Shown here in pieces: positions 51,647 through 58,752 of a stretch of DNA of 64,000 nt. The stretch is from Hyphomicrobiales bacterium. Its GTDB lineage: Bacteria > Pseudomonadota > Alphaproteobacteria > Rhizobiales > Rhizobiaceae. The notes under the pieces were generated by a model, which was given only the letters and a program-made list of their open reading frames with translations, did not search any database and was not told the origin of the DNA. The translations under genes were made by a program, and so were the position numbers. Position 1 is the stretch's first letter, and each line of letters begins with the position of its first letter. The stretch covers positions 124,001-188,000 of the forward strand of contig UBJO01000049.1 of assembly GCA_900465665.1 (NCBI GenBank), in the 5' to 3' direction.

Positions 51647-53035
51647 TCAGGCAACACGGCGCAACACGGCCGCATAAAAACCGTCAAGACCCGGCGCGAA
51701 ACCTGATGGTAGCTTCAGCATGTCGGGTGTGGTGCGGAATTCTCCGAGTGGGCTGATCGCCTCTTCCAGCCCAGGCCAACGGCTCGGCTCGATCGCCACG
51801 CGCTCAAGCCCTGCTGTATCATTGAGCACCCGCGCCACGACCTCTTCACCCTCGCTCGGATCAAGCGAGCAGTTGGAAAACACGATCGTGCCTTCAGGCT
51901 TCAACAGCCGCAGCGCATGGCGTAACAGGCGCTCCTGCAGCGCGGCGAGCTTTGCAATGTCTTCCGGCCCCTTGGTCCAGAGCACGTCGGGATGCCGGCG
52001 CGTCGTGCCGGTGGAAGAGCAGGGCGCGTCGAGCAGGATAGCGTCGAAGAGCTCATCAGGGGTGAACTTGGTCAGATCCTGCGCTATCGTTTCCGCCGAC
52101 AGCTGGAGACGATCAAGGTTCGAACGCAGGCGTTTGATGCGGTTTTCGGACTGCTCGACGGCGGTCACGTTGCCGCCCGCCAGGATCAGCTGCGCAGTCT
52201 TGCCACCGGGAGCGGCGCAGAGATCGGCGACGCGCTTACCAGACAGATCGCCGAAGAGCTGCGCCGGAATGCTCGCCGCCGCGTCCTGTACCCACCATAA
52301 TCCCTCGTCGAAACCTTCCAGAGACGGAATGGAGCCATCGAATGCGGCAAGCCTGACGCCGCCGGTCGGCAGCACTACGCCATTGAGCTTTTCCGCCCAA
52401 GCCTGTGGATCCGATTTTACCGTCAGGTCGATGGCAGCGGGCTGCAGCTGGGAATCCGAAATCGCCCGCGCCGCTTCACGGCCGTAGGCTTTTTCCAACC
52501 GCTCGAGAAACCAAGCGGGCATCGAAGGAATGTCGTCGATCTCTCGAAGAATCTCTTCCTTCTCGCGCCCAAGGCGACGCAGCACAGCATTCACCAGCTT
52601 GGCGAAGCGCCGGTTTCTCGGGTCGAGATTGGCCTGCTCGACGGCAATGTCGACGGCGGCATGATCGGGAACATCGAGATAGAGGATCTGCGCCGCGGCG
52701 ATCGAAAGCACGTGCTGCAGCGAGCGAGCGCCCTCGGGCAAGGGCGATTCCAGCAGGGAGGAGACGGCCGCCTCGATGCGGGGCAAGTGACGCAGCGTCG
52801 TGTTCAGGATAGCGCGGACGAGACCACGATCGTCGTCGGCCAACGCCTTGTAAGCCGGATTTCCATGTTCGTGGTCAAGCGCGCCATCAAGCGAGAGCTT
52901 GCGGTCGATAACGGCAGCCAAAATCTTGGAGGCCGCAGCACGCGCCTGAAGACCCGGCTTCGCGGAAGCGTACGATTCCGCCGACGCCGACGACTTCTGT
53001 TTGCGAAATGGCTTTTTCTTACCGTCTGAACTCAA
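51647..53035 (-). CDS. rsmB: 16S rRNA (cytosine-967-C5)-methyltransferase RsmB
   Basis: The 462-residue protein has an N-terminal NusB-like RNA-binding domain (about residues 30-165, RAAASKILAAVIDRKLSLD, RNRRFAKLVNAVLRRL) and a NOL1/NOP2/Sun methyltransferase domain with VADLCAAPGGKTAQLI (SAM-binding), VTAVEQSENRIKRLRSNLDRL, DAILLDAPCSSTGTTRRHPDV (catalytic Cys) and TIVFSNCSLDPSEGEE (second Cys region). It starts with a Lys-rich tail. Its start overlaps the htpX stop by four bases. Confidence 0.95.
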   Translation of the reverse strand: MSSDGKKKPFRKQKSSASAESYASAKPGLQARAAASKILAAVIDRKLSLDGALDHEHGNPAYKALADDDRGLVRAILNTTLRHLPRIEAAVSSLLESPLPEGARSLQHVLSIAAAQILYLDVPDHAAVDIAVEQANLDPRNRRFAKLVNAVLRRLGREKEEILREIDDIPSMPAWFLERLEKAYGREAARAISDSQLQPAAIDLTVKSDPQAWAEKLNGVVLPTGGVRLAAFDGSIPSLEGFDEGLWWVQDAAASIPAQLFGDLSGKRVADLCAAPGGKTAQLILAGGNVTAVEQSENRIKRLRSNLDRLQLSAETIAQDLTKFTPDELFDAILLDAPCSSTGTTRRHPDVLWTKGPEDIAKLAALQERLLRHALRLLKPEGTIVFSNCSLDPSEGEEVVARVLNDTAGLERVAIEPSRWPGLEEAISPLGEFRTTPDMLKLPSGFAPGLDGFYAAVLRRVA

Positions 53036-53994
53036 GACCAGGGACCCTTTGGCGGTTGCGAGCCACCGCGGCCAAGGCCGGCATCCGGAACTGAGCGCGA
53101 TTTGCGCACGGGATTAGCAGCACGAGCCGACGGCGTCGAGTTATTCATGCCGCCCCGTGCCATTTCCTGCAGCGCCGCGATACGGTTTTCCGTATTCGGG
53201 TGGGTCGAAAACAGGTTGTCCATGCCCGCACCCGTCAACGGATTGATGATGAACATGTGCGCTGTCGCCGGATTGCGCTCCGCATCGTAGTTCGGAATGT
53301 TCGAGGCGCCACGGGCGATCTTGCCGAGTGCGGAAGCCAGCCAAAGCGGGTTGCCGCAGATCTCGGCGCCGCGCCGGTCGGCGGAATACTCGCGCGTCCG
53401 GCTGATTGCCATTTGCACCAGCATGGCGGCCATCGGCGCGACGATCATCGCCAGCAGAACGCCAACGAAACCGAGTGGATTGTTGTTGTTCTCGCGGTTG
53501 CCGCCGAAGAAGAAGGCAAAATTGCCGAGCATCGAGATGGCGCCGGCAAGCGTCGCCGTGATCGTCATCGTCAGCGTGTCGCGGTTTTGGACGTGCGCGA
53601 GCTCATGCGCCATGACGCCGGCGACCTCTTCCGGCGATAGCGTGCTCAACAGACCCGTCGATGCCGCCACCGCGGCATTCTCCGGATTGCGGCCCGTCGC
53701 GAAAGCGTTCGGCTGCGGGCTATCATAGAGATAGACCTTCGGCATCGGCAGGCCCGCATTGTGCGAGAGATCGCGGATGATGTTGAAGAACTCCGGCGCG
53801 TTTCGCTCGTCGATCTCCTGCGCACGGTAGGCCGAAAGCACCATCCGATCGGAATTCCAGTAGGAGAAGAAGTTCATGCCGGCCGCAACCAGGAACGCGA
53901 TCATCATGCCGCTGCGGCCACCGATCATGAACCCGACGACCATGAACAGTGCCGTCATGAAGGCAAGCAACATGGCAGTACGGACAAGGTTCAT
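53032..53994 (-). CDS. htpX: Membrane zinc metalloprotease HtpX
   Basis: HtpX degrades damaged inner-membrane proteins alongside FtsH. The 320-residue protein has two N-terminal helices (AMLLAFMTALFMVVGFMIGG, MMIAFLVAAGMNFFSYW), the M48 zinc motif HELAH in VMAHELAHVQNRDT (about residue 130), further helices around 150-200, and EYSADRRGAEICGNP with the third zinc ligand Glu. The last part is Ser/Arg/Pro-rich. Several ATGs are stacked; the one at 53994 has GGAG at ideal spacing. It is upstream of rsmB and coupled to it. Confidence 0.95.
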   Translation of the reverse strand: MNLVRTAMLLAFMTALFMVVGFMIGGRSGMMIAFLVAAGMNFFSYWNSDRMVLSAYRAQEIDERNAPEFFNIIRDLSHNAGLPMPKVYLYDSPQPNAFATGRNPENAAVAASTGLLSTLSPEEVAGVMAHELAHVQNRDTLTMTITATLAGAISMLGNFAFFFGGNRENNNNPLGFVGVLLAMIVAPMAAMLVQMAISRTREYSADRRGAEICGNPLWLASALGKIARGASNIPNYDAERNPATAHMFIINPLTGAGMDNLFSTHPNTENRIAALQEMARGGMNNSTPSARAANPVRKSRSVPDAGLGRGGSQPPKGPWS

Positions 53995-54112
53995 CATCAT
54001 CTCCATTTCAGGCGAGCGCCGTTTGCGCTCAAAGGGTTTCAATCGCCGCGTCGGCGTCCTATAATCTGGTTATTCATCGGCCATTTTCAATATTTTCAAG
54101 CGGGCGTGCGTG

Positions 54113-54337
54113 ATGCAGGAAGCGGACAACGACAATATCGAGGCTCTGGCCGAAGAAGGCACCGAGCGTCCGCGCAAGATGCTCTCGCCCGCCGCCAAGC
54201 GTGCGCTTGCCGAAGCCGAGGAGCGCCGCCGCAACGAACAGCCGAGCGACATGCCAACCGAGATCGGTGGGCGAGGGGGTGCCGATCCGGCCCGCTTCGG
54301 CGATTGGGAAATCAACGGTCGCGCGATCGATTTCTAA
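54113..54337 (+). CDS. DUF1674 protein (SdhAF4-like succinate dehydrogenase assembly)
   Basis: The protein of about 74 residues has an acidic/basic helical N-terminal part (LSPAAKRALAEAEERRRNEQ) and the C-terminal signature EIGGRGGADPARFGDWEINGRAIDF, which defines DUF1674. Mitochondrial SDHAF4 and its alphaproteobacterial relatives help assemble the flavoprotein subunit of succinate dehydrogenase; the same role is inferred here. ATG 54113 or GTG 54110 can start it. It diverges from htpX. Confidence 0.88.
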   Translation: MQEADNDNIEALAEEGTERPRKMLSPAAKRALAEAEERRRNEQPSDMPTEIGGRGGADPARFGDWEINGRAIDF

Positions 54338-54350
54338 GTAAATATTCCTA

Positions 54351-54379
54351 TTGACTTCACGTGAATATCGGAATTTATT
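54351..54379 (+). promoter_or_regulatory. Promoter with embedded TTCACGTGAA palindrome, upstream of the nuclease gene
   Basis: TTGACT (54351-54356), a 17-base spacer and TTTATT (54374-54379). The spacer begins with most of the palindrome TTCACGTGAA (54356-54365), which could be an operator. The predicted +1 falls on the A of the ATG at 54386. Confidence 0.55.
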
Positions 54380-54385
54380 CCTTGT

Positions 54386-54835
54386 ATGTTCACGCGCGCC
54401 CTCATATCGCTAGCGATCCTTGCGGCAATTTCGATGCCTGCTTTCGCACGCGATGAGATCGCCGGACCCGTCTCGGCTGAAATCCTGCGTGTGATCGATG
54501 GAGACACCTTGCTGGTCGCGGCCCGTCCATGGCCGCAGCAGACCGTGGAGGTCTATGTCCGCATTCGCGGCATCGATACGCCTGAGATGCACTCGAAATG
54601 CGACGCAGTCAGGCGCGCGGCAATGGATGCCCGTCAAATGTTGGAAAACTTGACCGATGGTTCGCCTCAAGTGCAGCTGACCCGAATTTCCGGCGACAAA
54701 TATTTCGGCCGCATCCTGGCCGACGTCACGCTCTCCGATGGACGGAATCCGGCTCAGTATATGCTGGGCGAGGGGATCGCCGTTGCCTATGACGGCGGTC
54801 GGAAGCCGAAGACGCCATGCCGCGATCAAGATTAA
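54386..54835 (+). CDS. Thermonuclease (SNase-like) family protein, exported
   Basis: The 149-residue protein has a signal sequence (LISLAILAAISMPAFA) and an SNase fold: ILRVIDGDTLLVAARPW, VYVRIRGIDTPEMHSKC (Arg and Asp of the active site), KYFGRILADVTLSDG and MLGEGIAVAYDGG. Staphylococcal-type nucleases are calcium-dependent phosphodiesterases. The catalytic pattern Arg-Asp is present, and DKYFGRI supplies a second Arg, so it is probably active outside the cytosol. There is no ribosome-binding site before the ATG and the promoter is placed for a leaderless message. Confidence 0.88.
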   Translation: MFTRALISLAILAAISMPAFARDEIAGPVSAEILRVIDGDTLLVAARPWPQQTVEVYVRIRGIDTPEMHSKCDAVRRAAMDARQMLENLTDGSPQVQLTRISGDKYFGRILADVTLSDGRNPAQYMLGEGIAVAYDGGRKPKTPCRDQD

Positions 54836-54861
54836 GGCCGCTTCGGTTTCCCGAAGCGGCC
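54836..54861. terminator. Hairpin between nuclease gene and acs
   Basis: GGCCGCTTCGG (54836-54846) pairs with CCGAAGCGGCC (54851-54861) in a perfect 11-bp stem. Only TCTCGTT follows. It sits between two convergent genes and could serve both. Confidence 0.7.
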
Positions 54862-54883
54862 TCTCGTTAGCAGGCAGCCGGTA

Positions 54884-56839
54884 TTAAGCAGCTGCCTTGT
54901 TCTGCCTGTTGGCGATCAGGTCATCGACGACAGCCGGATCGGCAAGCGTCGACGTATCGCCCAACGAGCCGAAATCATCTTCGGCAATCTTGCGCAGAAT
55001 GCGGCGCATGATCTTGCCTGATCGGGTCTTCGGCAGCCCGGGCGAGAACTGGATCTTGTCGGGTGCTGCGATCGGGCCGATCTCGTTGCGAACATGCTTG
55101 ATCAGCTGCTGGCGCAGCTCGTCCGAACCCTCATTGCCAGCCATCAGCGTCACATAGCAATAGATGCCCTGACCCTTGATCGCATGCGGATAGCCGACGA
55201 CCGCCGCCTCGGAGACGAGGCTGTGCGACACCAGCGCCGATTCGACCTCGGCCGTGCCAAGGCGATGGCCGGAGACATTGAGCACGTCGTCGACGCGACC
55301 GGTAATCCAGTAATAGCCGTCCTCATCCCGCCGGCAGCCGTCGCCGGTGAAATACTTGCCCTTGTAGGTCGAGAAGTAGGTCTGGATGAAACGCTCGTGG
55401 TCGCCGTAGACCGTGCGCATCTGCCCCGGCCAGCTATCGGTGATGCAGAGATTTCCGTCCGCCGCGCCCTCGAGCACGTTACCTTCATTATCCACCAGCT
55501 GCGGCTTCACGCCGAAGAACGGTTTGGTCGCCGATCCCGGCTTCAGGTCGGTCGCACCAGGCAGCGGCGTGATCATGTGGCCGCCCGTCTCCGTTTGCCA
55601 CCAGGTGTCGATGACAGGGCAACGCTTGTCGCCGACGACGTTATAGTACCATTCCCAGGCTTCGGGATTGATGGGCTCGCCTACCGTGCCGAGCAGACGC
55701 AGGCTGGACCGCGACGAACGTGTCACGAAATGATCGCCGGCGCCCATCAGCGAGCGGATGGCGGTCGGCGCGGTGTAGAAGATGTTGACCTTGTGCTTGT
55801 CGATCACCTCCCAGAAGCGGCCCTGATCCGGAAAGTTGGGAACGCCCTCGAACATCAGCGTCGTCGCGCAGTTCGCAAGCGGGCCATAGACGATATAGGA
55901 ATGGCCGGTCACCCAGCCGACATCGGCCGTGCACCAGTAGATATCGCCGGGATGATAGTCGAACACATATTCGTGCGTCATCGCCGCGTAGACGAGGTAG
56001 CCGCCGGTGGTATGAAGCACCCCCTTCGGCTTGCCGGTCGAACCCGACGTGTAGAGAATGAAGAGCGGATCTTCCGCCTTCATCTTGGCGGGCGGGCACT
56101 CCGGCTTCACCGTCGCCATTTCCTGGTGATACCAGAGGTCGCGACCCGGCGCCCAGCCGGTCTTGCCGCCGGTGCGACGAACCACCAGAACCTTCTCCAC
56201 GATCACATGCTGACGCGCGGCGATATGGATCGCCGTGTCGGTGTTCTCTTTCAGCGGAACCGGCTTGCCGCCGCGCACGCCCTCATCGCAGGTGATGACG
56301 AAGGTTGATTCGCAGTCGACAATCCGCCCCGCCAGTGCTTCCGGCGAAAAGCCGCCAAAGACGATCGAATGCACGGCGCCGATGCGGGCGCAGGCGAGCA
56401 TCGCATAGGCTGCCTCCGGGATCATCGGCATATAGATGGTGACGCGATCGCCCTTCTTGACACCATGCTTCTTCAACACGTTCGCCATACGGCAGACATG
56501 CTCGTAGAGCTCGTTATAGGTGATCTTCTTGTCGATATAGGGGTTGTCGCCCTCGAAGATGATCGCAACCTGATTGCCGTTGGTCTTCAGGTGCCTGTCG
56601 ATACAGTTGTAGGAGACGTTCGTCTGGCCGTCTTCGAACCACTTGATCTTCACATTGCCGGTGAAAGAGGTGTTCTTCACCTTCGTATAAGGCTTGAACC
56701 AGTCGATCCGCTTGCCATGCTTGCCCCAGAATTTATCCGGGTTTTCGACGCTCTCCTCGTACCATTTCTCGTACTTGGCCTTGTCGATCAGCGCATGGTT
56801 CTGAACCGGTTTTTGCACCGGGTAGATCTTCTCCGACAT
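54884..56839 (-). CDS. acs: Acetyl-CoA synthetase
   Basis: Acs activates acetate to acetyl-CoA through acetyl-AMP. The 651-residue ANL-family enzyme has the P-loop YTSGSTGKPKGVLHTTGG (about residue 263), TWWQTETGGHMITPLPG, the hinge and ribose-binding YFTGDGCRRDEDGYYWITGRVDDVLNVSGHRLGTAEVESAL and the terminal PKTRSGKIMRRILRKI, whose Lys is the known regulatory acetylation site. ATG 56839 follows GAGGAAATCG. It is divergent from trcR across about 220 bases; TTGCCG-N16-TATGAA on the minus strand (56898-56925) is a likely promoter. Confidence 0.98.
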   Translation of the reverse strand: MSEKIYPVQKPVQNHALIDKAKYEKWYEESVENPDKFWGKHGKRIDWFKPYTKVKNTSFTGNVKIKWFEDGQTNVSYNCIDRHLKTNGNQVAIIFEGDNPYIDKKITYNELYEHVCRMANVLKKHGVKKGDRVTIYMPMIPEAAYAMLACARIGAVHSIVFGGFSPEALAGRIVDCESTFVITCDEGVRGGKPVPLKENTDTAIHIAARQHVIVEKVLVVRRTGGKTGWAPGRDLWYHQEMATVKPECPPAKMKAEDPLFILYTSGSTGKPKGVLHTTGGYLVYAAMTHEYVFDYHPGDIYWCTADVGWVTGHSYIVYGPLANCATTLMFEGVPNFPDQGRFWEVIDKHKVNIFYTAPTAIRSLMGAGDHFVTRSSRSSLRLLGTVGEPINPEAWEWYYNVVGDKRCPVIDTWWQTETGGHMITPLPGATDLKPGSATKPFFGVKPQLVDNEGNVLEGAADGNLCITDSWPGQMRTVYGDHERFIQTYFSTYKGKYFTGDGCRRDEDGYYWITGRVDDVLNVSGHRLGTAEVESALVSHSLVSEAAVVGYPHAIKGQGIYCYVTLMAGNEGSDELRQQLIKHVRNEIGPIAAPDKIQFSPGLPKTRSGKIMRRILRKIAEDDFGSLGDTSTLADPAVVDDLIANRQNKAAA

Positions 56840-56897
56840 CGATTTCCTCCTCACTCGGACGCCGGCGGCAGGAGTACGCCACAGGCGGTTTTGTGCA

Positions 56898-56925
56898 TTC
56901 ATAACAGGTCAGATCGACCCGGCAA
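56898..56925 (-). promoter_or_regulatory. Candidate promoter of acs
   Basis: On the minus strand TTGCCG (complement of 56920-56925), 16 bases, then TATGAA (complement of 56898-56903), about 55 bases upstream of the acs start codon. Confidence 0.45.
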
Positions 56926-56955
56926 TTAGACAAAGGTCATTTCATTCGTGATCAA

Positions 56956-56984
56956 TTGCAATTATGCGTCACTCCGGTTATATA
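56956..56984 (+). promoter_or_regulatory. Promoter of trcR
   Basis: TTGCAA (56956-56961), a 17-base spacer and TATATA (56979-56984), about 75 bases before the trcR ATG. Confidence 0.6.
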
Positions 56985-57061
56985 GCGACATAATTTCCCG
57001 GACATAGTGGTGACAACCCACGGACCGCGACACCGGCGCGGACGACAGAAGGACTATATCC

Positions 57062-57763
57062 ATGGCTCAACAACTGCTTATGCCGAAGGCGACCGCTATT
57101 TGGCTCGTCGACAACACAGCTCTGTCTTTCGACCAGATCGCTCAGTTCTGCAAATTGCACCCTCTGGAAGTGAAGGCGATCGCTGACGGCGAAGCTGCTC
57201 AGGGCATCAAGGGCCTGGATCCGATCTCCACCGGTCAGCTGTCGCGCGACGAAATCGAACGCGCCGAGAAGAACCCGGCCCACAAGCTGAAGCTTTCCGA
57301 GCCGAAGGTACGTGTTCCTGAATCCAAGCGTCGTGGCCCGCGCTACACCCCGGTCTCCAAGCGCCAGGACCGCCCGAACGCCATCCTGTGGCTTGTTCGC
57401 AATCACCCGGAACTGAAGGACGCCCAGATCTCGCGTCTCGTCGGCACGACCAAGTCGACCATCGAACAGATCCGCGAGCGCACCCACTGGAACGCCGCCA
57501 ACCTGACGCCGATGGATCCGGTTACGCTCGGCCTCTGCAGCCAAATCGACCTCGACATGGAAGTCGAAAAGGCAGCCAAGGGCCGTCCGCTGCCGACCGC
57601 TGCCGAACTCGGCGAAACGCTGCAGTCCGCGCACGAAACCGAACGCCTGGCTCCGAGCTACGAGCGTGAGGAAGAGAAGGAAATCGACGCCGACGCCGTC
57701 TTCGCGAAGCTGAAGTCGCTGAAGTCCTCGACGCCGGATGAGGACGAAGACGACCGCTACTAA
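57062..57763 (+). CDS. trcR: DUF1013 cell-cycle transcriptional regulator TrcR
   Basis: The 233-residue protein matches DUF1013, confined to alphaproteobacteria, whose Caulobacter member TrcR binds RNA polymerase and influences cell-cycle transcription. The sequence starts MAQQLLMPKATAIWLVDNTA, has two helix-turn-helix-like parts (LSFDQIAQFCKLHPLEVKAIADG and PNAILWLVRNHPELKDAQISRLVGTTKSTIEQIRER) and an acidic C-terminus (SSTPDEDEDDRY). It is a stand-alone gene with its own promoter and terminator. Confidence 0.93.
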   Translation: MAQQLLMPKATAIWLVDNTALSFDQIAQFCKLHPLEVKAIADGEAAQGIKGLDPISTGQLSRDEIERAEKNPAHKLKLSEPKVRVPESKRRGPRYTPVSKRQDRPNAILWLVRNHPELKDAQISRLVGTTKSTIEQIRERTHWNAANLTPMDPVTLGLCSQIDLDMEVEKAAKGRPLPTAAELGETLQSAHETERLAPSYEREEEKEIDADAVFAKLKSLKSSTPDEDEDDRY

Positions 57764-57782
57764 GCGGTTGGACAGATTGATA

Positions 57783-57808
57783 AAACCTCGCTTCGGCGGG
57801 GTTTTTTA
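57783..57808 (+). terminator. Terminator of trcR
   Basis: AACCTCGC (from 57784), TTCG, GCGGGGTT and then TTTT. One G-U pair occurs in the 8-bp stem. It lies about 20 bases after the stop codon. Confidence 0.9.
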
Positions 57809-57846
57809 TTGCCGGTTCGCAGTTGCGCCGTAACGCGGATCGCAAA

Positions 57847-57862
57847 TGTTTCCCGTGAAACA
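57847..57862. promoter_or_regulatory. parS-like centromere site
   Basis: TGTTTCCCGTGAAACA differs by a single base (C for A at position 7) from the bacterial ParB-binding parS consensus TGTTTCACGTGAAACA. It sits between trcR and the YggS-family gene, about 5 kb from parB in this window. Such near-consensus sites often function as parS around the origin. No exact second copy was noticed in the window. Confidence 0.75.
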
Positions 57863-57894
57863 TTCACGCCGACCACGAGAGCAAGACACGGTGA

Positions 57895-58554
57895 TTAGCG
57901 GGTGCCGAAAATGGCGGACCCCACCCGGACGCTAGTGGCGCCAAAGGCGACCGCAGTCTCGTAATCGCCCGACATGCCCATCGACAGCTTCTCGACACCG
58001 CAAGCCTTCGCCAGTTTCGCCAACAGGGCGAAATGCGGGCCCGGGTTTTCATCCGCCGGCGGAATGCACATCAACCCTTCGACGGAAAGACCGAGCTCAT
58101 CACGGCAGAGCGCTACGAAGGCCGCCGTGTCATCAGGCGCAATGCCGGCCTTCTGCGGCTCAAGGCCTGTATTGACCTGAACGTAGAGACGAGGGGCCTT
58201 GCCCTGGCGCTTCATTTCATCGGCGAGCGCGCGTGCGATCTTCTCGCGATCGACCGTCTCGATGACATCGAAGAGCGCGACCGCTTCGCCAGCCTTATTC
58301 GACTGCAGCGGTCCGATCAGATGAAGCTCGATGCCAGCCGTCTCGCTCTTCAGCTCCGGCCACTTGCCTTGGCTCTCCTGCACGCGATTTTCACCGAACA
58401 CGCGCTGACCAGCCTCGATGGCCGGGCGGATCTGATCCGCGTCGAATGTCTTGGACACGGCCACGAGCTGCACCGTGCCATCCGCTCTTCCCGTTTCGCG
58501 GGCCGCAGCCGCGATCCGGCCGCGAACCTCTTCCAGTCGCTCTTGAAGTTCCAT
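57895..58554 (-). CDS. YggS/PLPBP family pyridoxal-phosphate homeostasis protein
   Basis: The 219-residue protein adopts the alanine-racemase-like N-terminal barrel. The PLP-binding Lys lies in VQLVAVSKTFDADQI (about residue 35); IEAGQRVFGENRVQE, IELHLIGPLQSNKAGEAV, YVQVNTGLEPQKAGI, GLMCIPPADENPGPHFALL and LSMGMSGDYETAVAFGATSVRVGSAIFG are all family blocks. It carries PLP and keeps its level balanced; it is not a racemase. Stand-alone gene. Confidence 0.96.
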   Translation of the reverse strand: MELQERLEEVRGRIAAAARETGRADGTVQLVAVSKTFDADQIRPAIEAGQRVFGENRVQESQGKWPELKSETAGIELHLIGPLQSNKAGEAVALFDVIETVDREKIARALADEMKRQGKAPRLYVQVNTGLEPQKAGIAPDDTAAFVALCRDELGLSVEGLMCIPPADENPGPHFALLAKLAKACGVEKLSMGMSGDYETAVAFGATSVRVGSAIFGTR

Positions 58555-58752
58555 GTTGCGCCTCGGTCCATCATCGAAAACAATGAAAATGCACTAAACA
58601 CCCGATCTTGGCTTGCCAAGGTCCGAAGCCTCGAAATTATCGCAGCTAGGCGCCGATTGGCCCCAAACCATGTCGGCAAAACTTGACGCTACGGTGGTTT
58701 CATGGTGAAGGTCACCACCAACTTCCCTTGATTTTCCGGAAATACGAATACC

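Noticed and set aside
54356..54365. TTCACGTGAA as a second parS site
   Set aside because: Only the inner ten bases fit; the outer bases differ on both sides, giving about 10 of 16 matches. More likely a promoter operator.
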